Shown piece by piece: positions 49,582-60,332 of a stretch of 64,000 nt of DNA. A program made the position numbers and the translations under genes. The stretch is taken from contig ML679954.1 in NCBI GenBank assembly GCA_007922225.1, positions 26,268,240 through 26,332,239 on the forward strand, given 5' to 3'. Each line of letters starts with the position of its first letter. Within the stretch, counting starts at the first letter, position 1. This DNA comes from Emydura subglobosa (Eukaryota > Chordata > Testudines > Chelidae). The notes under the pieces are model-generated. The model was not told where the DNA came from, ran no database searches, and was given only the letters and a program-made list of their open reading frames with translations.

Positions 49582-52500
49582 ATACCATACCACTGAAGTC
49601 AATGGGAATATTACAGTTTACTTCAATAAGAACAAAATCAACCCCTGTGTTAATTTAATTTTTCTGTTAAAGGAAATTCAAAATACAAAAAACATTTATA
49701 TAGACTCTGTAATGCGGGAGGTGCTCAACAGACAAATAAGATTAAGTTTCTGACTCAAGAAGATTAACTTTAAATAAAAAGGGTGGGAGAAAAGGGATGT
49801 GACTAAGAGCAAAACTGGCTGAGTAGTGAAGTTTAGCACATATCTTGTTCATTTTACTACTATACTTATTTACTACAGAATGGTTAGGCTCAGAACATAT
49901 ATACAACTTATCAGTTGTGGTTCTCACAGCAGTCAGAACTTGGTGAAGTTGCACAAATAGTATGTGGCATAAATTAAATAGCACTTGCCGTAATATAAGT
50001 TCTTAAGAGAACCTAGTTATAATTGTTTTAAGAATCATAATATTGAATTATTTGATTTGTGCATGGAAATTCAACTATAATCTTGTTTTAACACCTCTGT
50101 TAATGGTATGTTGCTGCTATTATTTTAGTTTGGCTGCAGGGTCAACAAAACAACAGTGCACCAATTTTTGTAGCCAAGGCTACGTTCACAACAAGAAAAA
50201 GCATTTTAGTTCTAATTAAGAAAAGTTCTTGAGAATACAATTACCACTCAGTTATGTAACATGGAATGTCAAGATCAGATTAGATACAACAGACATCTGT
50301 TCTAGAGCTCTAATGAAACTGCCAAGCAGAAAAGGTGCAGTTTTCCTTTATTTTTTCACTTTTGAATATGGTTCTTTGCTCACTCTTCCCTTTTGCATAT
50401 TTTTTCTCTATACTTCTGACTGATAACCTACTGGTAATCTCTACACTTCCTACTGGCAATCCCACTAAACAAAGGTCCAGTATAGCATAGAGCAACTCAG
50501 TTAGGAATTATAATTTCATACAATTTATAAAGGAGAGGCAGACACTATTGCTGCGCAAGAAGGATATAGGTTTTTAGGCTCCAAGTCAGGACTTCAATTG
50601 TCTCATTGATTTCAAAATGTGTATTGACTTCAAAAGGAAAATTCATATATGTGAATAACTTTAAATACATAAGTATCAGAACAGATTGGAAACATGCCAA
50701 TGATTTAAAAAAAAAAAAAAAGCTGACAATGCATCAAAATCTAAAGATTTGCAAATATGTGTTTTGACTAATTTCCAATGTATCCCCGGAAGATTTCTGT
50801 CATATCATCTTCTGCTCAGCAACTCAGCAGCCAGGACTTTCAGGCTCCCACCTCCTCAGTCTGATGGACTATCAGGGAACCAAGAGCCTGGAAGCCCTAG
50901 TTCCCAAATTCCCATTTCCTCGGCAGCCCAGGCTCACAGGGCTTTAGAGATCCATGACTCTGAAGAAGCTTGGTAGGTGGACTGCTTAGAATCTGGGCTC
51001 CCACTTCTCACCATTCAATCTCACAGAGAATTTCTAAATTTGGGGGGTTTGTTGCAAATCAGAATGCAACCAAATTGCAAAATAGTGAAGTCTTCCACAA
51101 AATGAAATTAGCTTTCTCCTTACAGCTCTAATAAACACCTTCCTGAACTTATGGCCTTGATCCAAAGTTCATTAAACCAGTAAGAGTCTTTCTGGTTACT
51201 TTAATGATCTTGGACCAGGCCATCAATCAGCAGTCCCTCTAGTTTCAAAGTAGTTTTCATGCAGGTTTATTCATTCTGATATAGTAAGGATCATGTAGCA
51301 GTCTAGCAATTGTAGACTTTGCTACCCAAATAATAGTGGTAAGATGAAGATCATGCAACTACTTCAATCACTGACCATGCTAGGTCCTTTTTTGTTTACG
51401 TTCTTCTACATTTTTAATGGCATATAAACTTGGTATGTAAACTAAGGAGGGAAGATGAGAGAAAGGAAGTACTGAGCAGATCAAAGACAGATGAATAGAC
51501 ACAGCAGCAGCAGAATGAGAGGAGAGTAAAATAAATTCTTACTTCATGAAAACCAAATATATGTATTGTCTCCCAAGCCTACAAAGAGACTAGAGTTCAG
51601 TTACAAACTACATAACAAAAACATATGTACATCATTCCGGAATATATCGTAGGTATCAAGAGACACCAAATAGTAATTTTGTTTTATGTTTAGTTCACTG
51701 CCAAGAAATCAAATGGGGAATAAAAAACATACACATTTTAAGTGTCAGAATATTTGAACACATTACATGAAAGCAGATTATGACACTTCTAACCAAAAGC
51801 ATTTTGTGTCAAATCTTTGCTGTGTAGAAACAAATGCTGTAACTTTTTAGTATTTATTTTTATATACTGTTTATAATGTATATTCATTAAAATAAATTAT
51901 TTGAAAACATTATTTAGGTTGCAAAGTCAAGCACTGAAAGAATAGGGAATGCCAGAATTACAGTTTCCTGCACTTTATTTTTGCCCCTTTGCATGTCCAT
52001 CCCATGGAGTACAGAGGCAGGGGTCCTGTGGGAAAAATCATGTAAGAGAAGACTATCATAATGCAGTGTATGGTGGTTGTAGTAGTGTTAAGGAATGTGC
52101 ATGTGGCTGGAAGAATAGAATGTAATAAGTGTGCACAAGGGGGGGCAAGCAGGGGCACTGGCCTCCCCAATAATCAGCAGGGGGCATAGAGTTCCTCCGA
52201 GACCCCAGCAGTGGCACAAAATGTGCTCCTCCAAAAGTGCTGAAATTGAATTTCCTGTAGCCTAGCTTCTCCTTACTTTTGTGGATTTGTGTTGGGGTGG
52301 GGGCATGTGTAGCAACCCTAACTGCTTCACAACAAAGGGTTGGTTTTTTTGTGTTTCGCGGGGAGCTGGCAGCTACACTGAGGGTGCATGCTGAGTGACG
52401 GGGACACATTTGTGGCAGGGCAGAAGTGCAACTGTTGCACATAAACATTTATGTGCCAGCTGCTGACTATGAACATTTCTGCATTGTAGTATAAAAATCA

Positions 52501-52706
52501 AAAAGAGCTTAGCTGTTTACAGAGATCTGGTATGTGCCACAAGAGTTTATACATGGACCAGAGAATATTTATTTAGCTGCACCACTGATTCATATACTTT
52601 CAACTCTGACACATAGCTAAAAAATGATCCAAAATGGGCATCAACAAAATCTAAATATTGTATCAGATCTACTTTAGACAAATCTAACTCTCATATTTTG
52701 TGAAGA

Positions 52707-52711
52707 CAGAC
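52707..52711. repeat. Target-site duplication CAGAC (left) of solo LTR
   Basis: CAGAC here and at 53159-53163 flanks the LTR exactly at its TG and CA ends. Confidence 0.75.
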
Positions 52712-53158
52712 TGTGATGGGACATATCCCATCCCACTGATAGACTGGCTAATAGCATTCATGCAATTAGGCACACCTGCAGAACAAGCGCTACCTGGAGC
52801 AGGGTTGCTTAAAAAGGTGGAGGAGGAGGGACTGCTAATAAGCTCCAGTAACAAGGGGCACTCAGTCTGGGGTAGGTCTAGCTTCCTCTTTTCCTTCCCT
52901 CTATTTGGGGGCCAATAGACATTGCAAGCCTGATAGGTGCATGAGGCCATGTAAAGCTGATCCCAGACCAGCAAACTGTGGCGGGACCTGGGATGCACCA
53001 CCAGGAACTAGAGGCGATTGAACTCAAAAGCGCCCCTGGGAGTGAGCTGAACTCCTGCTGGGAACAATGAGATTGCTCTGGAGTGGAGGGGTTCCTGTTG
53101 GGGACCCAGGGCAAGAGACTGAACGAGCCAAGCCCAGGCTGAGCATCAGACTACTACA
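52712..53158 (+). mobile_element. Solo LTR with CAGAC duplications
   Basis: The 447-bp unit starts TGTGATGGGACATATCCCAT and ends CAGACTACTACA, the TG...CA pattern, flanked by a 5-bp CAGAC duplication. A TTAAAAAG box lies at about 52809-52816. There is no internal coding region, so it is a solo LTR. It is inserted in an SNX7 intron in the opposite orientation to the gene. It resembles the 25025-25516 LTR in its ends. Confidence 0.75.
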
Positions 53159-53384
53159 CAGACAGGCAAGGTTTTTAAAAGGTATCGGAATTGAAAGCTT
53201 TGGCTGCTAAGGACAAACATTAGTAAGAATGCAATTTTGGAGAATTCCTATTTAAAATTTATACAGAGAAATCAAATAAAAGCTGAACAGAAAGTTGAAA
53301 GGGAATAACTACTGTGGCAGTGCAAACCAACAGGCCACCTATTTCTAGAGAGAAACCAGGAATTTATATCTTATTTGCCAGTGA

Positions 53385-53475
53385 CATCTTGTGTGATTCT
53401 GGGCAAGTCACCTAGTCTCTCTGTGCCTTGGTTCCCCATATGTCAAATTGGAAAGGGCACTGTATAAGTATTTCA
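53385..53475 (+). mobile_element. MIR-like SINE fragment
   Basis: TGTGTGATTCTGGGCAAGTC, then ACCTAGTCTCTCTGTGCCTT and GGTTCCCCATATGTC, follow the well-known MIR core and 3' region in order. Confidence 0.8.
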
Positions 53476-54525
53476 GATAGACAGAAGCCTATCATAATGT
53501 TCTTCCTTTCAGTAAGACATAGTAAGCACCAGTACATTTCCCTGCTATACTAGCTTGTTCATTGCAAAGAACAAACTCTGCTACCTTGGCAGTGTTCCCT
53601 TTTATTACTTTCCTTCAGCCTTTTCTACCTACTATTTCCTAATATAAATTAGCAACACTCATACCCTGTACACAAAGGTAATTTCTATCAAGGTCATTTG
53701 GACATCAAAAATAGTTTGGCTTGCCTGCTAATTTCCTATTTACAATAGGTTTCAGGCAGTTCTGAAAAGTTGGGTTATGTAGACAGAGGAAGAACAAAGC
53801 CATTGGTGAGCAATTTAACACTTCCTACCCATCTTCTTGGCAGCATGTTGCCTAAAGAGGGCTTCTAAAGCTGTAAAGAGTCTACTAGAAAAGCAACTAC
53901 CAAAATAAACAGAGCCATAATGAGAACCAGATAGAAAACCCATGGAGACAGATTGCTAGACGTGTGCTCAGTGAAGAAATAAGCTAAACTGGTATCAGTC
54001 ATCTTGTCTGCCCTGCACTGCAGCTGTTCACATTCTGAGGCAGTGTCGCAAAAGAAGCATGATCTCAAAGTAAGAAATTAGCTTAAAATATAAAATCTGA
54101 GGTTCATTGCTGGAACCAAAATTAAGTTACTGATATTAAAGAACAAGCCTGAGAAATGGTCCACAGTAGTAGGAGCTTGGACACCTTGCTCCACCCCTTG
54201 CTTGACAGATCTCTATTACCCACTGTCCCATGCAAGAGGAGAAACTCAATCGTTCAGTGATGATATTCTCATAGGAGAAATGCCTCAGCTCATGTCATCT
54301 GATAGACTGTTTTGGATCCAATACGAGAGTGGCTTGAAAATAAGATTTCTAGACTAACTTCTACCTTTTGTACTACAATTAAATAGCTATCTGGGTTGGC
54401 AAATGATTTTTGAATTGAAAGTAATTAAGTTCCAATCACAATTCTCTCTCAAAGCATAAAACTGTATCAGTTGATTTTTACATAATAGGATTGTTCTTGT
54501 TTGCAATATGTGATATGGCACTGCA

Positions 54526-54798
54526 TCAGTTTAGTATATAACACAGTAGGCCTGGTTTGCTCGGTGCCGCAGGGGAGCGGGACGGTTCTGAGTCTGGCCG
54601 GAGCGCAGACTCCATCAGGATCGCTTTGAGGCGAGCGTCCTGCTCCTTTTGGGTGCGAGGCTTAAACGCCTTGCAGATCCTACACTTTTCCCTCCGATGC
54701 TGCTCCCCGAGGCAACGAAGGCAGCTGTCATGAGGGTCGCTGGTAGGGAAAACCTTGCCGCAGTCATCGCAGGCTTTAAAACCCGTTGAGCCCGGCAT
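54526..54798 (-). pseudogene. Cys-rich retroelement ORF, truncated
   Basis: A 90-codon frame opens with ATG and encodes a Cys-rich module with CxxC pairs at C10/C13, C26/C29 and C39/C42 plus H23 and H34. The signature DPHDSCLRCLGEQH lies in the middle, followed by a basic KPRTQKEQDAR helix and a Ser/Pro-rich stretch. This pattern is common at the start of the first ORF of some vertebrate retroelements. The last few residues come from host sequence beyond the broken end, so the gene is cut short. It is not a host exon: no splice sites fit SNX7. Confidence 0.5.
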
Positions 54799-55110
54799 GG
54801 CTTAACAGAAAGCCCTGAAGGGCAAACTTATCTTAAACTCTAACTATTATCTACTACTTAAGAAAACAACAAACTCTAACATACTAGACTAACTATCTGG
54901 GATTGCTACCTGCTTCGAAAAGCAAGGGGCAGACGTTCCAGCTACCGTCAACGGGCAGAAAGAAGGAACTGAGGGCCTGCGGGGTCGGCGGTGCCCTATA
55001 TACCACGACATGAGCGTGGTACTCCAGGTGGCGCCTGAGCCGACCCTACGGGGCTTGCTAGGGGCGAAAAAGTTCCGGAGACTAGTGCACGGGGCACACA
55101 CTCACCTATG
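54541..55110 (-). mobile_element. GC-rich retroelement 5' fragment with Cys-rich ORF
   Basis: A GC-rich block in an AT-rich intron. On the minus strand it runs from a leader at about 55110, through a short inverted pair (ACCACG / CGTGGT, 55002-55020) beside a CCTATATA box, to the ATG at 54798. I associate the CxxC-rich first ORF with DIRS-like or gypsy-like vertebrate elements, but cannot fix the class. It is truncated shortly after codon 83. Confidence 0.5.
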
Positions 55111-56106
55111 TTGGAATGGATATGAGCAATCACTTGAAGAGAGAAGCTATTATTTCAATTCCTAGGTATTTGACTCTCTCCCCAAATCAGGTACTTAAGA
55201 TTTCCAAGTAACACCAATTGCACCCTCAAATTTATTACCAACTGCAAGCATACGAAAGTTGATCAAGCTTTCGAAATCTTACCCAGTGTCAACGGAGGAG
55301 ATATTACAGTCATTTTGTTAGAAACTATTTAAGACATTTCCCTATTAAAGCCATAGGATGGACTTCCCAAAAGCACTCAGTACTTGGCCTAATTCTGCTT
55401 CCACTGAAGCCAACAGGACTCTTACCAGTGACTTCAATGGGAGCAGAGTTAGGTAGATGTCAAGTGCTTTTGCAAAGCCCACGAGTATTATCTAAAACAA
55501 AACTCAAACCTACGAAGGAAATAAGACCAAGTGTCCATATTTAAGGTCATTCCTGAAAGTGATGAATATGAACCACTGTAACACTAATGTGGTTACAGGC
55601 AAAAGTAGCTTGAAGTTGCTGGCCAAGCTCAGAAAGTAAACATTAAAATGTGAAAGTCTAAAGGAATAAATGGCAGTCTTACAACGATGAAGTAGTCAAC
55701 TTACAGCTTTATTGTCAACTGTCTAACTTTGGCTCCTTGTTAGGGAGAACCAAGAAGCTACAAACCCTAAAAACAGCTTAGGAGACTGAGCATGGAGATA
55801 CCCCACCTGTTCTGGTGACAAGGGCCTAATTTTTTTTTTTTTAATAAATAAAGCATAAACAAGGAACAAGTTTGACCATCCTAACTACCTCTACTAGGGC
55901 ATTTCAGCAGCTGTTAATACATGTATGTATCCATTCTTATTTCCTGTGTAGTGCATGAACAAACTTTTTTAGAATAGGTCAGGGAAGTGTGCAGCCCCAA
56001 AATATGGCTTTTCAGGGCTTGCTTTTGTCAGAGGAACTCCTAATTTTTAATCAGAATAGCGTCCTTCGTGATACAATTTAACATTCAGAAAGATGTACAT
56101 ACTTAC

Positions 56107-56193
56107 CAGATCCTTTTCTGCTTTTTTATTGGATAAAGCATCAACTTTGGAATCAAGCTCTGCTTGAGTTTGGTCCCTTCTTTTCAAAACACC
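56107..56193 (-). CDS. SNX7: SNX7 short exon, BAR domain
   Basis: An 87-nt, 29-codon exon, phase 0 at both ends, with acceptor ATGTTTTAAAG and donor CTG|GTAAGT. It encodes GVLKRRDQTQAELDSKVDAL and SNKKAEKDL. The KRRDQxQAELDSKV segment is the diagnostic part: SNX30 has a different sequence at this point. It reads directly from YSEILT of the exon at 60133-60332 and into LTEEIGKLED of the exon at 41517-41669. The helix belongs to the coiled-coil BAR region. Confidence 0.94.
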
Positions 56194-59100
56194 CTTTAAA
56201 ACATTTGGATGAAATAGATTGTATTTAATTGTAATAATCTGTTTACAAATACATCTTGCAATCAAGAGTACACTTAACATTTCAGAAAATGTATAGATTA
56301 TGCCTTCAATAGAATTCTCGGATTTAAAGATATTGGCCTAATATGACTATTCTACTTAGATAACTTTAAAGCATCTATTGTGGATCTGTTTTTATAATCC
56401 CAATTTTTTACTGAAAGAATTGTTAGGAATCCTGCCAAAGCCAATGACAACCAGAATCTGTCAGACTATGTCGCTACAAATTATAAAGTAAGAATTACAC
56501 AGTGAGTCAGTTTATGGAATAGTCATACTATTTTTAATCCTTTACAAGAAACATGATTTAGAGATGTCCCACTACTGAAAGTACTTTGTTTGAGTAAAAG
56601 TAACAGCACAAGGGATAGAATTCAACTCAAATGATACATCAGATACTACAGGAAATATGAACATAAGGCTACAATGTTATTTTGTATGTGCCAGAGTTTG
56701 GTGGTAAAGGACGAGGAAGATTATCAAAATTCTTTATCTGAAAATAATCAATTAAATCCATCTATGTTAGCAAGCCCACTTTTATTTAAAGTTGAGGCTA
56801 ATTCAATAGATTTGATTCTTAGCAGAATGGCAAAAACTAATATAAAAAGGGAGGGAATGTGGTCAGACTACAGGACCAGTAACTGTGAGAGTTTATATTC
56901 CAAACTGCTGTTGATTTGCTGTGTGACATCAAGGAAGTCAGTAAAATGGTCTGTGCTTCAGTTTCCCCATCTATAAAACTGAAATTAAACTTCCCTCATA
57001 GAAGTATTGTGAAGTTTATGTCTTTTTAAGGGGACTCAAAAGAAAGATACTATTTACATTTACTATGTAAATACAAATTTCAAAACTTTCTCTTTGATAA
57101 TCCTGTATGTTACCTTGTCCCAATAGGTTCTACTCTTTAATTTTGATATGCTCAGAGATTTACAGTATTCATCCGTAGCACAGTATGTGTTGAACAGTAG
57201 GATGTAACTAGTCCTAGTTAGAAGTTTATTTTACATATGCTAGTTGCCAAAAAGCTAATGTTGAAAAGGAAATATCTTGCCACTTTGACGAGTACACCAT
57301 GATAAATCATATTCAACAAGATGGTTTTCAGACAGACATTACCCCGAATTTTTAGTAACTGGTTTTGGTCGATTATAAATAATACCATTCAGTACCTTAA
57401 ATTATCTCCTGTTTGATTACAAATATAAAATATATGGTACTAAACTTAGAAAAAAAGCAGGTAGAAATGGGTTAATATTCCTTTGTATAAAACTTTTTCC
57501 CCCTTTTACCTCCTCTTTTATCCTATATAAAACTATAGGAGAAACTATTAGAAATTCTCTATTAATCTGCCATTATAACAAATATCTATTCTAATTCCAA
57601 GGTCAAATTAATAATTTCAGTACTAGTGTGTGCCAGCTATTCTCAAATGCTGATTTTTGTAAATGGTGAACACAGAGAATATTAATTAGTTCTCTGATTA
57701 TCTTCATATTTTTATTAATTTTATAAGTCAAATAAACAAATATATTATTATGCTTCTACAAGTTCCTCTGCTGTTCTAATCAGTAGCACATAAAGGTTTA
57801 CAAGTCCTCCAAATAGCAGTACTCTGACCTAAAACAAATTTCTTGCCTGTTAACTGTTTTCAGAGACATAGTGGTGGTTAAAACCCACTTTCCCCTGGTT
57901 TGTCATGTCTTCTGTCACTCAAGGAGGAGGGGTCCATTTCAGATGCAAAGATGTTTAGTTCTGGAACCACCTCTTTAGGATCAACTTGCATCTGCCTCCC
58001 CATTCAGCACTTCCAAAGCTGACAAATATGAGGATTATCCTGCCTTCCTGACAAAACCTTTGCCTAGGCATGCATTCTTATGAGGACATCCTGAGATGTA
58101 CTAGCACTGCCATGCCTCAGAAAACAGGTTTTTCCAAAGTGTGGCTGCCATCAGTGCATTCTTAGTCTACCTAGGAGGGCCTAACCAGGTGCAAGCATGG
58201 AAGAAGTGAGCACTAGAAAAAAATATCCAGGGTGAAAGAAGGGAGAGAGATTAGCATGGAAGAGGTAGGAAGAAGTCAATGGGTGAATTGCTCATGCCTG
58301 CCTAATATTGCACTGGAAGGATTGCACCAAGAACTCAGTACACCAAAAGGTATGAGAGCTAATGTAGAGACACCGAGGCAATATTAATTTGAGAGGTGTG
58401 CATGAAAGGCCACATAGTCACTCTGCAGTTTGTCCACAGAATCTCTCTTTTCAGCCCACAAAGAGCAACTGTTCTGATGAGATGGGCATAGAAAACTGGC
58501 AGAAGGACAGGCCAAACTGCAAAGAAGAGAATTCAATGGAAGTAACAAATATCATGACTGGGGAGAAAGTTCCCCATTCCCACTCCAGACTATCTTTTTA
58601 TACTGAACAATAAGATTGGGGGAAGAGAGGTGTCACCTGCTATGACTGCTATCTCTCCAACCTTCAGGCAAAGTAATAGCTGTCTCCTAGGACAAGCAAA
58701 GGATAGAAATGAAATCTAAAGTCTTGAAGGAGCACAAGATACATAACGTGGTCCCAGGATGGAGGTTACTATTTGCTATGGTGTGGATACCCAGTACAGA
58801 GGCTGCCACACTGAGGTAATTAACTTCACCAGGCCACTGTCTCTCTCTCTGTGATGTCTTTAGTGCTATCAGGAAAGAGATGGACAATGCAAAGAAATCA
58901 GCCCTGGGCCAGATGACTGTGAACTCCCTGTAATGTTAAGGCTTTGGGATCTCTATACAGGCTGCAATGCTTGTCCTAGCTGGTGATTTGCAATGGATGC
59001 AGAGTAAGAGAGTGTTGGTTAAACTGTCCATCTAGTGGAATACCCACCCCATTGTGGAGTGGTCTTTCTCCTAGAATGATTTGCTTACAGATTTGTGCAT

Positions 59101-60132
59101 GCTGGGATATAAAGCACTCTCAGGAGAGGACTCTCCCAAAAAGGAGCCACATTTAGAGCACCATAGCTATTCACAAATGCCACTATCACAATGTTGTTGA
59201 TTTGAATGAGGACAAGGACATCTAGTCAGGACAGTACAGCCAGGCAGACAGCTCTTAATACTAGGATGTAGATGTAGTGGTTCTGATCTTTGCCCAACCA
59301 ATGTCCCTTAACTGACCTACACTGTGTTTTTATTCACCAAGACAGTTTCTCTACCAATTCTGAAAGGTAAAGGTTTTCCTAGTTGTCTCCCACCAATGGG
59401 AGAATCTGTAAGAGAAACTGTTATAAGGACCTTGAATGGAATAAAATGCATGGTACCAGGCCCTGGCATTGAAACCTGAGGGTCCATGCGGGACATTCAT
59501 GTCTATTCCAGAAGTTCACTGCTATTCTGGAAAAGAGAAGTCAGGCTCTTAAGGTTTAGAAACATCTCCTGGGAGGGAAAAACCTTCCTTTACTTTGTGT
59601 ATTAGTCTGCATTCCTAGATGAGTCCATATTTGGACAGAGACAAGATAGCTCTTCTGTATTCATCATGAGTTGTGGTTCCTTGAACCCTTCTACAGTCAG
59701 GATAACTGCTCTCTCCACTAGCATGTAAGGCTTTCCTAAGGTGAGACAATTTCCACAAAAAGGACACACAACCCCTGAACCCTTAATGTTGCTGTTATGA
59801 GGAACTAGTTGTAGGAGGAAACTGAAGAGGAGTCACCAGCGTGAAATAAATCTTTTCAAGACTGGACACATCTTGCCTGATTAACAGAGGAAAGAAGAGG
59901 AAAAAAAGATTCCATGCAAGAGGGCAGCCACCCTCAGGAAAAATATTTTTTGCCTTTATTTTTTTTAAATAAGCTTTTTTTCCCTCTGCAAGTCATTTAT
60001 GTCCTCAATTAGTAGTAGAAAGACACACTGTAGCCCGCAAAGAGTTAATGCAGAATCAATCACAAACAAAGCAGACTCTCTCTTCAACAGTCTCTCAATA
60101 CACTGGAATAAGTAACACTTAAGTAGTCTTAC
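56194..60132 (-). other. SNX7 intron (3.9 kb)
   Basis: Holds a MIR-like SINE at about 56885-57010. No other repeat is clear and no exon was found. Confidence 0.55.
56885..57012 (+). mobile_element. MIR-like SINE fragment
   Basis: TTTGCTGTGTGACATCAAGG, then GTGCTTCAGTTTCCCCATCT, then ATAAAACTGAAATTAAACTT follow the MIR core in order, with a characteristic TATTGTGAAGTTT end. Confidence 0.8.
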
Positions 60133-60332
60133 CGTTAATATTTCACTGTAGAGAACATATTCATGTAGAACAGGCAGCAAATTTTCTGATAGTCCTGCCA
60201 TCTGTTTTTCAGTAGCTTTGCAGCACTTGTCAATGCAGCTAGCAACACCTTTTAGCGAATCTACTAGATCTTCTTCTGATGCACACCAAAGAGTATAGAT
60301 TGGACCATATTCCTTCATTTCATAACAATACC
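60133..60332 (-). CDS. SNX7: SNX7 exon, BAR domain
   Basis: A 200-nt exon entering in phase 1 (two bases complete a codon) and leaving in phase 0. The acceptor is CTTCTTATTAAG and the donor ACG|GTAAGA. It encodes YCYEMKEYGPIYTLWCASEE, then DLVDSLKGVASCIDKCCKAT and MAGLSENLLPVLHEYVLYSE, a very close match to the sorting nexin 7 BAR region, where KEYGPxYTLW and KGVASCID.CCKAT are conserved. The preceding exon supplies the first base of the split codon, so the joined reading is continuous. Confidence 0.95.

Larger units (their letters stand above)
41670..56106 (-). other. SNX7 intron (14.4 kb) with several insertions
   Basis: The largest intron in the window. It holds two inverted-repeat DNA elements (44493-44754 and 49304-49581), a solo LTR (52712-53158), a MIR-like SINE (about 53385-53475), a GC-rich retroelement fragment (54541-55110), homopolymer runs near 46632 and 50707, and several DNA-motif relics. 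I find no further exon. Confidence 0.6.

Noticed and set aside
52056..52448. 130-codon ORF on the minus strand near the solo LTR
   Set aside because: No family resemblance; composition looks like translated non-coding DNA.
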